Source: Branchiostoma floridae (lineage: Eukaryota; Chordata; Leptocardii; Amphioxiformes; Branchiostomatidae). Taken from it: a stretch of 64,000 nucleotides of DNA. The notes beneath the pieces are model-generated. The model was not told the origin of the DNA, ran no database searches, and worked only from the letters and a program-made list of their open reading frames with translations. The stretch covers positions 15,299,525 to 15,363,524 of the forward strand of contig NC_049992.1 in the NCBI RefSeq assembly GCF_000003815.2, given 5' to 3'. Below are positions 20,209-29,879 of this stretch, piece by piece. Positions within the stretch are counted from its first letter, which is position 1. The number at the start of each line of letters is the position of its first letter. Both the position numbers and the translations under genes were made by a program.

Positions 20209-20841
20209 CCAGCTTAGGTCTACCTCACATTTTCAAACCGGGGAGAGGGTAGCTTAAGGGAACGAAAGGTATGATATAAAGACACCGAACTACGAAAGAC
20301 GTACAGAGAATAGTCGTAGGCATCATTTGTGCATATTTTTTTTCTATTTTTCGTTTCCGCAAACAGTCTGGAATATCATTGCTGTCCATCTTGACGTTTT
20401 ACTGTCAGTAAAGTGCAGACGACGCCAGCATTCCAAGGGATAATTGTTTCTCAGTGCAGCAAACCGTAAATGTGTCAACTCTACCATCTGTCCTGTTTTT
20501 TTCTAACTAATCACAACAATCAACACAAATAATCAAGTATTTTCCTATAAACTATAAAACCATTGCATATTGTAACTTTTGTCAATTCTATTGTATTATA
20601 TTGTAATGCTTTGGTCGAGCCTCAAGCGTGGTTGATGTATTGCGACAATATTTGATTTAAACGGTTTGGGCGATGGAGCGTTTTGTTTAGTAGACAGACG
20701 AGACATCACTGAACTCTATGGCCCATGAATGGAATGTTTATACTAGACTACATAGGATCTCTTGTACCTCTTAGCTTTGTCAAAAATGTCTTACGCGAAT
20801 TAATGGAAAGAGAGAGGTAACTGTTAAATGGATTACAATAC

Positions 20842-21235
20842 CGTCGCACGATAGGTTTATTCAAGAGGGTCTGCATGGGGGGGGGTGGTCTTGGTAACGC
20901 TTAACGGTGAATTCAGGAGGCCCGGTAACGGTTAACGGTAAATTCAGGAGGCCCGGTAACGCTTAACGGTAAATTCAGAAGGAGTTACAAAACATAACAC
21001 CGTTGAAAGTAACATTGACGTGCATTCCTATTTATACAACGCTAGAGTAGTTATATCAATGGGGGAAAATATCCGACTAATGACAAAGCAAAAGGTGCCC
21101 AGAACCCGGAGGAATGACAGGGGCATTGTCCACGACATCTGTAAATTGACGGAGGCAGAGTTCCCGGCCCGCCACAGAGACGGCGGTAACGCTTAACGGA
21201 AAAAGGCATGCAGACCCTCATTCAACTCTACGACA
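20842..21235. mobile_element. MITE with three 31-bp internal repeats
   Basis: TTATTCAAGAGGGTCTGCATG on the left pairs imperfectly with CATGCAGACCCTCATTCAA on the right. Between them are three tandem units of GGTAACGCTTAACGGTAAAT plus TCAGGAGGCC (20890-20983), and a fourth GGTAACGCTTAACGG lies near the right end (21184-21198). It is non-coding. Confidence 0.5.
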
Positions 21236-23168
21236 GTACATCAGCCTAACACCAGACATACGCACATGACTCATTATACTGTATATACTTTGTCTGACCG
21301 TTGCCTCTTCCCTCATGACCAAAATGAAAAGCGGCCTGCAGGTCGATTTGAGCTTTCATGAATAAACAAAGGTTCAAACAAAAAGCAAAACAGGGGCATT
21401 CACGCGGACAGTACAGGGTTAGCCCATGTCTAGTAGGGCAGCCCTGGATGTCTGTAAACAGCCGAACGATAAATGAATAAACAAAATAAATAGACAGTCA
21501 TGGACATGACATTAAACGCCACATATGTGCTGACATGATCGTAAAAAAATTGCAAGTGCGCAATCAGCTGAATAGGCCTAGGTTTGCCCTTGGGAGCGGC
21601 AGTGTAAAGGCATTCTTCTTTCAAAAATGTGAAAACACCCCACGGTCAGGTGTGACGTGCTAGTGTGTAGATCATATAATAGATATTGGTTAATACATAC
21701 ATTTCCACCGTTTTCTTGTTGTTGTCTTTTGAATGACACAAAAGACACTTGTACAGAGTGCAAGCTTAAATGTCTGCTGAAATGGTATATCACTGTATAT
21801 ACCATTGTTGATTCTTATTATTTACTTGAATGTGTACTTTGTTTCGGGGATACAACCTGCAGAGGTGGCACCTCACCTGTTTTGTCTCCCCACTATTTTT
21901 ATATGGGAAGTTCAATAAATAGATAAATAAATAATTGAAATACAGACTAAAATAGGTTCATGAATTCATAGGATACATACTAGTAGCCAAATAATCGAAT
22001 TATGATATATGTTTTTATCTGTAAACATGACAATGTCAATGCAAATATTTTCTTTATCTATCCCAGACTGACATCAGGATTGTTCAAATTGTCATCAGGA
22101 TTCTGCTTGTCCGTATCCGTTTTACAACGGTGTTTCGTCAGGTTGAATTTGTGTTTGTTGATGTTTATATATGAAGATAAACGCTCAAAGTTGTTCACAT
22201 TTCTTTCCATCTGCTCAATAGAATTTGATACGTTCTGTTCGCCAGATGAATTCAGTTAAATAGGTAGATGTATCAAAGAATGTTTATACCTTAGAACCAA
22301 TGGTGTATATGATACTCTAGAGTCTATACCTAACATGTTGATATATTGATACTTATTCATAGGCATTTGTGTATTTCATTGTATACACTTGTTTGTTCAC
22401 ATATAGATGCAGCAGACCTTTACAAAAGTCGATGAACCTTTGTTGTGTCAATGAAGATCTCTCTACAACCCTCCTCATTGGCGTCCGTTGGTCAGAATAA
22501 TCCACATACAAGATTATGGTATCATTCATGAGTTTTTTCACTCCATTGAAGGTAATACAATAACACGTTTTTCGCATGGGCGTGACCATATTGAAGCGAC
22601 AGAAAACCTCTCCATATTCAAAATTCATTCTTTGTTGGGCACATTTTTCGTAGATCGTGAGAAAAATTGCCAATGACCAATAAACACACGTCTATTATTT
22701 ATAACAATTACAAAACACACTTTATGTCACTCCCTGCAAGAGGCACTTTTCCGCTGATTGTATACAACCGCATCACTCAAAACCTAGGACAGTGTACCTC
22801 CGACATCGGGTGCGGTTGACAAACTGCTAATTTCTTCAGATACAAATAAACTTTCACCAATCTAACTTTGGAGATGAGATGGAATGGCTAAAAGGGAATT
22901 TTTCACCGCTAAAATCACAAGTCCGTTCAGCCGTTTATTTTTTGGTCGTATACCCACTCAGAGTAATACAGAATTATAACACGGCCTGGGGTGAGTGGTA
23001 GTACATGTTAGTTATGTGATTGGCATTTCATTTTATGTTTATGAGGCTGTTAAGATTTTTTGGTTTGGATCAACGGTTGTGTTGAATGTAGAAACCGTGT
23101 ATGGTGGGATGATTGTTTCCGCATTACCGAAATTCTATTGTCTATTGTTGATCGATATTTGAGCTATT
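21236..23168. other. No gene established
   Basis: AT-rich sequence. A minus-strand frame of 106 codons (22673-22353) has no domain I recognise and no convincing splice or promoter context. Sequence near 21850-21935, ending in TTCAATAAATAGATAAATAAATAA, could be the tail of a retroelement. Confidence 0.35.
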
Positions 23169-23496
23169 AAAAAAAAAGGGTACAACCCGCCGTATGTGCA
23201 ATTTGTCCGTACGTTTTTTTGGGAGGCCACGTCTGCCACGTATTTCTGAAAACGTTTAGGCTGTACAGGGCAGGCGCGACGCCCGTACTGGCATCTATAG
23301 GGGGCGAATCCGCAGCCCCATGGCACACAAAGTTTTGCCTGCACGTAAAGTTCTACGGCGTGCCTGCGTGCTCCCAAATCCGTCGGATTCCCTACGAGAT
23401 CGTACGGAGGCGGTACTTACCACTTACGGATCCCAAAAGATTGCACACGTTTTGGCACGTAGACAGCAAGTACGGTGGGTTGTGCCCATAGCTTTA
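23169..23496. mobile_element. Inverted full copy of the CACAACCC-CCGTAC MITE
   Basis: It starts GGTACAACCCGCCGTATGTG and ends GTACGGTGGGTTGTGCCC. It aligns over its length with the reverse complement of 6089-6430. Confidence 0.65.
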
Positions 23497-23649
23497 GATT
23501 GATGTTAAGATTGACGTAACTGGTATGTATATACATGTATAGTCATGTACCGTGCAGAGCTTTGTGCACTGGTAACCTCCATTAGACATTACCTGGGAGA
23601 TACTAGCCTTTTTTTGCAGACTCCGAGCGGGGCTGGCTTTATTCTATGG

Positions 23650-23845
23650 GGGTTAAGCTAAGGGTACAACCTGCCGTACGTTCAAATGCGTGCTGTCTAC
23701 GTGCAAAACGTGGGCAATCCGTAAGTGATAAGTACCGCCTCCGTACGAACTCGTACTCGGAATACGACGAATTTTTGAGCACGCAGACACGCCGTAGAAC
23801 GTTACATGCAGGCAAAACTTTGTCTGCCATCGGGCTGCGGATTCA
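23650..23845. repeat. Half copy of the CACAACCC-CCGTAC MITE
   Basis: GCTAAGGGTACAACCTGCCGTACG and the next 180 bases (GTGCGTGCTGTCTACGTG, GTGGGCAATCCGTAAGTG, CACGCAGACACGCCGTAG) match the left half of 6089-6430. The right half is missing. Confidence 0.6.
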
Positions 23846-23982
23846 GTTTTAACTTTAGTCAGGTAGATACTTGTACACGGGTACCCTTTGGCAACAGTTT
23901 TCGCTGTAATGGATGATTGACAGTATATAAGCGGATGACGCGTTTCACTGCCCGGAACATGTTTCAAATACAAACACTAGTC

Positions 23983-24188
23983 TAATCTCCAAGCAGGCCT
24001 TACGGTGGGATAAGACGATATCAAAAGTAATGTAGCCGGTCTAGGAGTGTGCATTTCCCACGTTTCTGAAAAGATCGCCACTTCTGTGACAGATCATTCG
24101 GTTGGAAATGCATACTACTAGGCCGGCTACTTCCATCGGTCAGCTTAAGATATTATCATATCCCACCGTAGGATCTGCTTGGAGATTA
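23983..24188. mobile_element. CTCCAAGCAGA-family MITE
   Basis: TAATCTCCAAGCAGGCCTTACGG pairs with CCGTAGGATCTGCTTGGAGATTA, and GGGATAAGACGATATC pairs with GATATTATCATATCCC. The flanks ACACTAGTC and ACACTGGTC form a 9-bp duplication with one change. Confidence 0.78.
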
Positions 24189-24663
24189 ACACTGGTCTTA
24201 AAAAGCCATGGACGACAGCAATGACGATATGTTACTCACGGACAAGTTTAAACTTAAGCCCTTTGGTTCGCTTGGTATTCATACTACATCTAAATCAGTG
24301 TATTTGATATAGTTTTGCAGTTTCCTGAACCATGGCACAAGCCTATTAGATAGCAAAAAGCTACCATTGAAACAGAATAATATACATTCACCTGAGTGTT
24401 TAAGATAGAGAAGCGTTACTCACCTGTGTACTTACACGGTGTCACGGGACACGAGAAACTGTGGAGTTAAGTCTGCTCTTGCTCAAACCGACAGACCGAC
24501 CTTCAACTACACCTACGGCGCACCTTTCCGTGACGGAAACGCTCCCGACGTGTTCTAACTGACAGAGGTAAGGTGTGTGGGTGAGGTGTGTCTGGAAAGC
24601 GTTTTTCACGCTACAATGATCAACAGTTGTGATTGGCTAAGAATCACATGTCTTCCTTTTGTA

Positions 24664-24798
24664 TAATCTCGAACCAGATCCACGGTGCGTAATGTATAGT
24701 ATCAAACTTCCCGTGCCCGTTTGACTCCCTTGGCCGGCTACACTCCTTGGCCAGCTTTGATACTATCTTATGGCACCGTAGGATCTGCTTGGAGATTA
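24664..24798. mobile_element. CTCCAAGCAGA-family MITE, perfect 9-bp target duplication
   Basis: It runs from TAATCTCGAACCAGATCC to GATCTGCTTGGAGATTA. CCTTTTGTA is present immediately on both sides (24655-24663 and 24799-24807). The interior, GGCCGGCTACACTCCTTGGCCAGC, is nearly identical to copies at 26352 and 43457. Confidence 0.85.
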
Positions 24799-25218
24799 CC
24801 TTTTGTACATGTTTTACAGTTATCTTCAGGATAGATCAATTTCAATGAATAATTGTCATAAGATTTTTAGCACTGAGACGGTTTAGCAACGTTTAGAACT
24901 ATTGTTTCCCCTAAGGGATTTTTTTCGATGCCCGTATCTTGAACACATGCACTGAAAGCGTGTATAAGGTCAAGGAGGTACCTCTGCCTGACAATGTCGA
25001 ATTTATTTCTTGACACCGTGGACCCCGTTTTGCTTTCTGTCTATCAGACAACAAAAACTTGCGTCAGTATACCACCCGCGGGACGGGTTGGTAAATTAAC
25101 TGCTCTTTAACCTGCCAAAGATAACGAATCAGTTGGAAATGTCACGGCACAAGGGCAGTGTGAAAAGTTCATGCCAGTTTAATGTATGCAGTCACAAGTT
25201 CAGAGTAAGGCGACACTG

Positions 25219-25262
25219 ACTTGGCCTTACGGGCATCCTCAGTAAACCGTAAGGCCAAGTAA
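25219..25262. repeat. Short hairpin
   Basis: ACTTGGCCTTACGG and CCGTAAGGCCAAGT are perfect 14-base arms around a 14-base loop. Confidence 0.6.
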
Positions 25263-25497
25263 ACCAGAAAAATTGACGCGAGCGACGCAAAGAAATCAAG
25301 GAGAAGAAAATAAACCAAAGTTCTATGTACGTGATGATGAAGGTTGTAAATTTAAAGATTCACAGTACAGAAGTGTTGTCAGCAAACCTGTCTACATGTT
25401 GTGCTTTGCCCTCGTTATCTGTATCTGTATCTACATGTATATAGCCAGTATACAAATATACGAGGTGTTAAGTTTAAGGGCCTATCTCACCAAGCAG

Positions 25498-25589
25498 CGG
25501 GAACTGCTGGAACTATTAGTTAGTTATGTAGTTAGAGAACTATGGAACTGCTGGAACTATTAGTTAGCTATATAGTTAGAGAACTATGG
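25498..25589 (+). repeat. Tandem duplication, about 49 bp
   Basis: GGAACTGCTGGAACTATTAGTTAG...AGTTAGAGAACTAT occurs twice head to tail (25499-25547 and 25548-25589), the second copy slightly shortened. Confidence 0.6.
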
Positions 25590-25854
25590 AGCTACTGTTT
25601 ATTTTGACACCGCAACCGTGCTTTCCAGGAAATCCAAGGTGCCACCAATCCAACGCTTCTCCAGCAAAGGCGCTGTGCTTTTGAAATTTAGAAAATACCG
25701 AAAGCCGTGCCTTCGCGGTACTCCAGGGACGACTCATTTTCACTTGAGTAAAGTCTTGTAAAGTGCCTTTCCCAAGGGAGCACGGCAGGCGGATTCGATC
25801 CCGCAACCTCTCGGTCACGAGGCGAACACAATACCACTGTGCCACGCGGTCGCC
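25585..25854 (-). mobile_element. tRNA-derived SINE
   Basis: On the minus strand a tRNA-like head starts GGCGACCGCGTGGCACAGTGG (A box TGGCACAGTGG) and continues to GGGATCGAATCC (B box), spaced as in a tRNA. It is followed by a roughly 200-base tRNA-unrelated body (GGGAAAGGCACTTTACAAG...) ending near ATAAACAGTAGCTCC. The head cannot form a complete acceptor stem, so it is a SINE with an internal RNA polymerase III promoter rather than a tRNA gene. Confidence 0.7.
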
Positions 25855-26351
25855 AATGTTGTGGTTGCTATGGTACATTTTTTTGACTGATGCGAGCGTG
25901 AGCAGCTGAGCGTGAGAAGGAAAGAAGTAGTATGGCTAGTTCTAATATATGAGCGATCATGGAAGTTGTCGAAATAATGCAACTCACACGGGTAAAGAAA
26001 CAGTAAAACATGTAATCAGGTAACTAAATTTTCCTCAGGTAACATGACTGTTTCTTTGATAGCTGACGAAGGAACCCAGTCGGGTGACCTTTTCCTGTCG
26101 TAACGTGTACGTATACATTTATCACGAATGAACCTTTGGCAACCTTTAATGTTTGGTGTACAAAGAGCAATCTTCGAATGGTGTAATATGTTCTTCGTGC
26201 TTCGAGTCTTTTGACGTCTGACTTTGCCCATCGTGTCGTTCAAATACACAGCTTGGGCATGCAGTTACAGTTCACAATATCCTCGCTAGATGTCGCAGCT
26301 AGACCGTGCTTCTGCGTAAGGAGCGCTGCGGGGGGGGGGGGCGCCACAGAC

Positions 26352-26494
26352 TACTCTCCAAGCAGATCCACGGTGGCGTAATACTAGTATATAGTATAAA
26401 ACTCACCGTGCTCATTTGACTCCCTTTGGCCGGCTATACTCCTTGGTCAGCTTTGATACTATCTTATGGCACCGTAGTATCTGCTTGGAGATTA
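26352..26494. mobile_element. CTCCAAGCAGA-family MITE
   Basis: TACTCTCCAAGCAGATCC to ATCTGCTTGGAGATTA, with the interior almost the same as the 24664 copy. No clean target duplication is visible. A 12-G run (26330-26341) lies just left. Confidence 0.75.
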
Positions 26495-26579
26495 GGGCAG
26501 ACCAAGAGGGGCGGACAGTCCGACTGTACCATTTTGAGCGTCGGCTTTCTCCTAACTGGGATAAACAAATTTCTAGTTA

Positions 26580-26826
26580 CATCAAGGAGCTTTTATCAGC
26601 TAAAAGATCAAAGCTCCTTGGTTACATGTATTTTTGCCGGGGCGCCGAAGGCGCCCGGCTTTGTCCCCGGTTTAATGGTTCGTCCTTGGATGGGTCTGCT
26701 ATGGTCGCAAAATGTACCGTGCGTTTTTACGACAATTCTCAGCCCTTCTCAGCCCTTCAAATAAACGCAATGTACCGTGCGTTTTTACGACAATTCTCAG
26801 CCCTTCTTAGCCCTTCAAATAAACGT
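26580..26826 (+). repeat. AAGGAGCTTTTATC hairpin and a 60-bp tandem duplication
   Basis: CAAGGAGCTTTTATC and AAAGCTCCTTGG form a hairpin at about 26583-26621; a tighter version recurs at 63784-63811. Further right, ATGTACCGTGCGTTTTTACG...TCAGCCCTTCAAATAAACG occurs twice head to tail (26711-26768 and 26770-26826). Confidence 0.55.
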
Positions 26827-26995
26827 TGTAAGAATACTGTTTATCCATGACCTCTACTCGTACAGAAAACATTGCAGCGCTCATTAGCAAAGTCTAGGAA
26901 AGGAAAATGTTTCTTGATTTGCAGTAAAACACTGGTCATGTAACATTTGAGGAGTTGTCGTTAAATCGCACGGTTCATTTTGCGATAGCGTTGAC

Positions 26996-27222
26996 GGGTC
27001 CGGGTATTTAGCGGAATAACCCGGAATAACCCGGAATAACCCGGAATAACCTTAATAAAGGATGAAAGCTACCGAAATACAGTGTGCTTTGATAAGTTAA
27101 GATCGCAGAATGCAATATTTTGGCATAAAATAATGTATATATGGCCATGGGAACAAGAAATATTACGGTTATTCCGGGTTATTCCGGGTCATTTCGGGTT
27201 ATTCCGGTAAATACCCTCACGG
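26996..27222. mobile_element. MITE with inverted GGAATAACCC repeats
   Basis: GGGTATTTAGCGGAATAACC followed by three more GGAATAACC units is mirrored by four GGTTATTCC-type units and GGTAAATACCC on the right. GCGTTGAC flanks both sides (26988-26995 and 27223-27230), an 8-bp target duplication that suits the hAT superfamily. Confidence 0.6.
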
Positions 27223-27465
27223 GCGTTGACGGTGCGGAGGAGGTGAGATTTTTATCGTACAGAAATTGGTACAGTTTGTAAAGTTATCTTTCTGGAATTC
27301 GGATGTATTAAAATATAACATTACATTCTAAGGCGTAGTGTCATGTGAGTAAAATGAGCACGACATTTGACGAAAGATTTTGTGGAGGGTATACAGTCAA
27401 GTTTATTGTGCAACGATTGGAACAGTTTACGTGCGGGTGGGAGGGGGGCGTGCGTCTATATATGC

Positions 27466-27755
27466 AGCTGCAGGAGGTCCTGCAGGACATTTTCGATCGT
27501 AAGAGTAACGTACAATTTGAAAAGATAGTGATCATGAATTCGGACACATTGAAACATATTTCCAAGGAACGGTATATAGTTTTTTTAGTAAAACCAGTGT
27601 GTGGGGATTGACGAGAATTTAGATAGTTTAATGGTGCACTGTGCTTGAGCCGATGCGAGGCATTATGCAGGGCATTTTTGATTGTAAAAATATCGTACAA
27701 GTTGAAAAGATGGATCGGATTCTAATACATTAAAACATACATTTCCAAAGAATAG
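27466..27755 (+). repeat. Two-copy diverged direct repeat
   Basis: CAGGACATTTTCGATCGTAAGAGTAACGTACAATTTGAAAAGAT...CATTGAAACATATTTCCAA (27480-27568) recurs at 27667-27741 as CAGGGCATTTTTGATTGTAAAAATATCGTACAAG...CATACATTTCCAA. A short frame across the first copy is not convincing as a gene. Confidence 0.5.
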
Positions 27756-28112
27756 TAGAAAACAACGGATTGTAGCTAACTGTTAAACAATCAGCAAAGC
27801 AGTTGGCAAGATGTCACACCTGAACTTTTGTAGATTTTTGCTTTTTGTTGGTACTAGTAAGATGTTATGTGATCAAGACAATATTTTCTTTCTGTTTCAG
27901 TGACGCCTTAGACTGTTCTCTGCTATATATACAAGTGACACAGTAATATACAGAAACTTACAGCTAGCAAAAGTCTGTACTCAATAAGATTTTACACAGT
28001 ACACATTTATACTTCTTCTGCTGAAATCTACGCATTACATTTTGCATCCAACCAAAGAGGTTTGAAAGAGAGTCCTTGATCCAACCAAATTAGACCTTGA
28101 GACCTATTAACA

Positions 28113-28436
28113 GATCATTGATCACTGTGCATTTTGCACATACCAGACTCAATCGTGCCACTGAGCACTGCATTTTGCACACACCAGACCAATTGTGCCA
28201 CTGAGCACTGTGCATTTTGCACACACCAGACCTATCGTGCCATTGAGCACTGTGCATTTTGCACACACCAGACCTATCGTGCCATTGAGCACTGTGCATT
28301 TTGCACACACCAGACCAATCGTGCCATTGAGCACTGTGCATTTTGCACACACCAGACCAATCGTGCCATTGAGCACTGTGCATTTTGCACACACCAGACT
28401 CAATCGTGCCACTGAGCACTGTGCATTGTGCAAATA
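28113..28436 (+). repeat. 42-bp minisatellite, about seven units
   Basis: The unit contains GTGCCATTGAGCACTGTGCATTTTGCACACACCAG and is repeated head to tail with few changes. Each unit includes TGTGCATTTTGCACA, a 6-bp stem with a TTT loop. As 42 is a multiple of three, both strands show long open frames of repeated 14-residue blocks, which I do not treat as genes. It lies directly upstream of the protease ORF. Confidence 0.88.
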
Positions 28437-28468
28437 AAGTCAAGCAAAGAACACATATATTGTGAACA

Positions 28469-29626
28469 ATGTGTGAATCTATTTTATCGGGAAAATACCA
28501 CCAAGGTGACATCATTTTCAGTGGAGATAATAGAGGCAAACAATGCACTGCAAATGCTTTAATGGCAGTTGTTAACCACAGTACTTGCAGACAAGCAATT
28601 ACCTGGACAAGTACAGACCTTGATGGTGTACTTTTTCAAGGAGATGCACTATACACCTACATAAAACCATCACTAAGATCTGGTGTGGAGTTCCTCTCCG
28701 TTGATGATATTCCAGACTATTTGCAACTTTACAACAATACTGTACGTGTATCAATAAAAGAGTCTTACACTGGAGACATATTTGCCACAGAAGCAGTCTA
28801 TCCTTATTACACCTTAAAGAAAGCCCTAGAAGCAGCATTTGCTGAATCCAACACTTGTCTTTTCATAACAGCACATGGAATAACTGGTTCAACAGTAGCA
28901 TTGTTGCACGCTGATAACAAGTATTTTGTTTATGACTCACATGCCAGAAGTCCCATAACAGCATTGCCAGATAGCCATGGCACTTCTACTTTAAGCATGC
29001 ACAGTTCAAACAGCAATCTAGTTTCATTCTTGCAACAACTTAACTGGAACACAACATGCAATTTTGAGGTTGTCCCAGTACAAGCAGAAAATGTTTTCTT
29101 ATCAGTTGAACCTACTGGTATACACATTATCAATCTGACTAGCAATGTTTCTTCTATGATTGAGTCAGAAAACTGCTTTCAAGTTCAACAACAACACACA
29201 TACACCTTGGTTAAACCAGAGTTTGTATCTACGAAAGAGAACCTACAACAACCAAACACAGCATTTCCATTTGCACCACATTGTAACCAAAGTACTGGGA
29301 AAAACATTGTGCCATGCACCACAAGCAAACATCCAAGTGCTATGCCAGAGAACAGGAATGAAGGCCTCTTGAATCAATTAGTAATGTCACCAAATGCAGC
29401 ATCAAATTTAAATGATAAAAAAGTGCAAGGTCTTGCAATCCAAAGCGCAATATGCAAGGACAAACAAGAAAAACAAACCTATCAACAGAAGACAGAGAGT
29501 CTTGCAGAACAAAGAACATCATACAAAGCAAAGAAAGCAAATGAGACCTGTGAGCAAAAAGCAGCACAGCAAAGAGCATCATATAAAGCGAACAAAGGTT
29601 TCCAGCCAACTTCCCATAGATTTTAG
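28469..29626 (+). CDS. C76-like cysteine protease (tegument-type deubiquitinase fold) ORF, mobile-element type
   Basis: 385 codons. Residues 12-30 (QGDIIFSGD..GKQCTANAL) resemble the nucleophile region of the herpesvirus tegument deubiquitinase family (peptidase C76), with C26 as the candidate nucleophile. Residues 131-160 (LFITAHGITGS...KYFVYDSHARS) give D156 and H158, the DxH pair expected for the rest of the triad. Related domains are known at the N terminus of large multidomain proteins in animal mobile elements, often with Pif1-type helicase parts. The C-terminal Lys-rich repeats (SYKAKKANETCEQKAAQQ, then RASYKANKG) are also seen in such proteins. The frame stops soon after, so the copy appears truncated; no helicase follows. 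A splice-acceptor-like TTTCTTTCTGTTTCAG ends at 27900. Cellular domestication is possible. Family recognition is by motif only. Confidence 0.65.
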   Translation: MCESILSGKYHQGDIIFSGDNRGKQCTANALMAVVNHSTCRQAITWTSTDLDGVLFQGDALYTYIKPSLRSGVEFLSVDDIPDYLQLYNNTVRVSIKESYTGDIFATEAVYPYYTLKKALEAAFAESNTCLFITAHGITGSTVALLHADNKYFVYDSHARSPITALPDSHGTSTLSMHSSNSNLVSFLQQLNWNTTCNFEVVPVQAENVFLSVEPTGIHIINLTSNVSSMIESENCFQVQQQHTYTLVKPEFVSTKENLQQPNTAFPFAPHCNQSTGKNIVPCTTSKHPSAMPENRNEGLLNQLVMSPNAASNLNDKKVQGLAIQSAICKDKQEKQTYQQKTESLAEQRTSYKAKKANETCEQKAAQQRASYKANKGFQPTSHRF

Positions 29627-29714
29627 ATATAAACTTCTAGTTTAATAATGATGCACATTTTACTGGAACACAACATGAAATTTTGAGGTAGTCCTTCCAA
29701 ATGCGCCCCGGCCA

Positions 29715-29822
29715 GCTTTTTTTAAAAGCTTTCTTGTTATATTTCAGCCATACCATAGGTATGGTGAAATATATTGTTATATTGCAATCCATACATAGTA
29801 TGGGATTGCAATATATTGTTTT
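29715..29822. repeat. Three neighbouring short hairpins
   Basis: AGCTTTTTTTAAAAGCT, then TATTTCAGCCATACC/GGTATGGTGAAATA, then ATATTGCAATCC...GGGATTGCAATAT, each with near-perfect arms. They lie between the protease ORF and the satellite and may mark the end of the mobile element. Confidence 0.55.
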
Positions 29823-29879
29823 TCCTTTCGTTCTCCTCCTGTCAAATCTTCAAATGGATTCAACTTTTTCATTTTTGGG

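Noticed and set aside
22353-22673. 106-codon minus-strand frame
   Set aside because: No recognised domain, signal or splice pattern. Kept only as a remark in the geneless-region entry.
25783-25854. Functional tRNA gene
   Set aside because: A and B boxes are present, but the acceptor stem does not close and a long SINE body follows.
28113-28436. CRISPR-like appearance of the 42-bp array
   Set aside because: Units are contiguous without unique spacers, and the surroundings are eukaryotic.
28090-28548. Long repetitive frames on both strands across the minisatellite
   Set aside because: A 42-bp period is divisible by three, so open frames on either strand are expected. There is no non-repeat extension with domain content.
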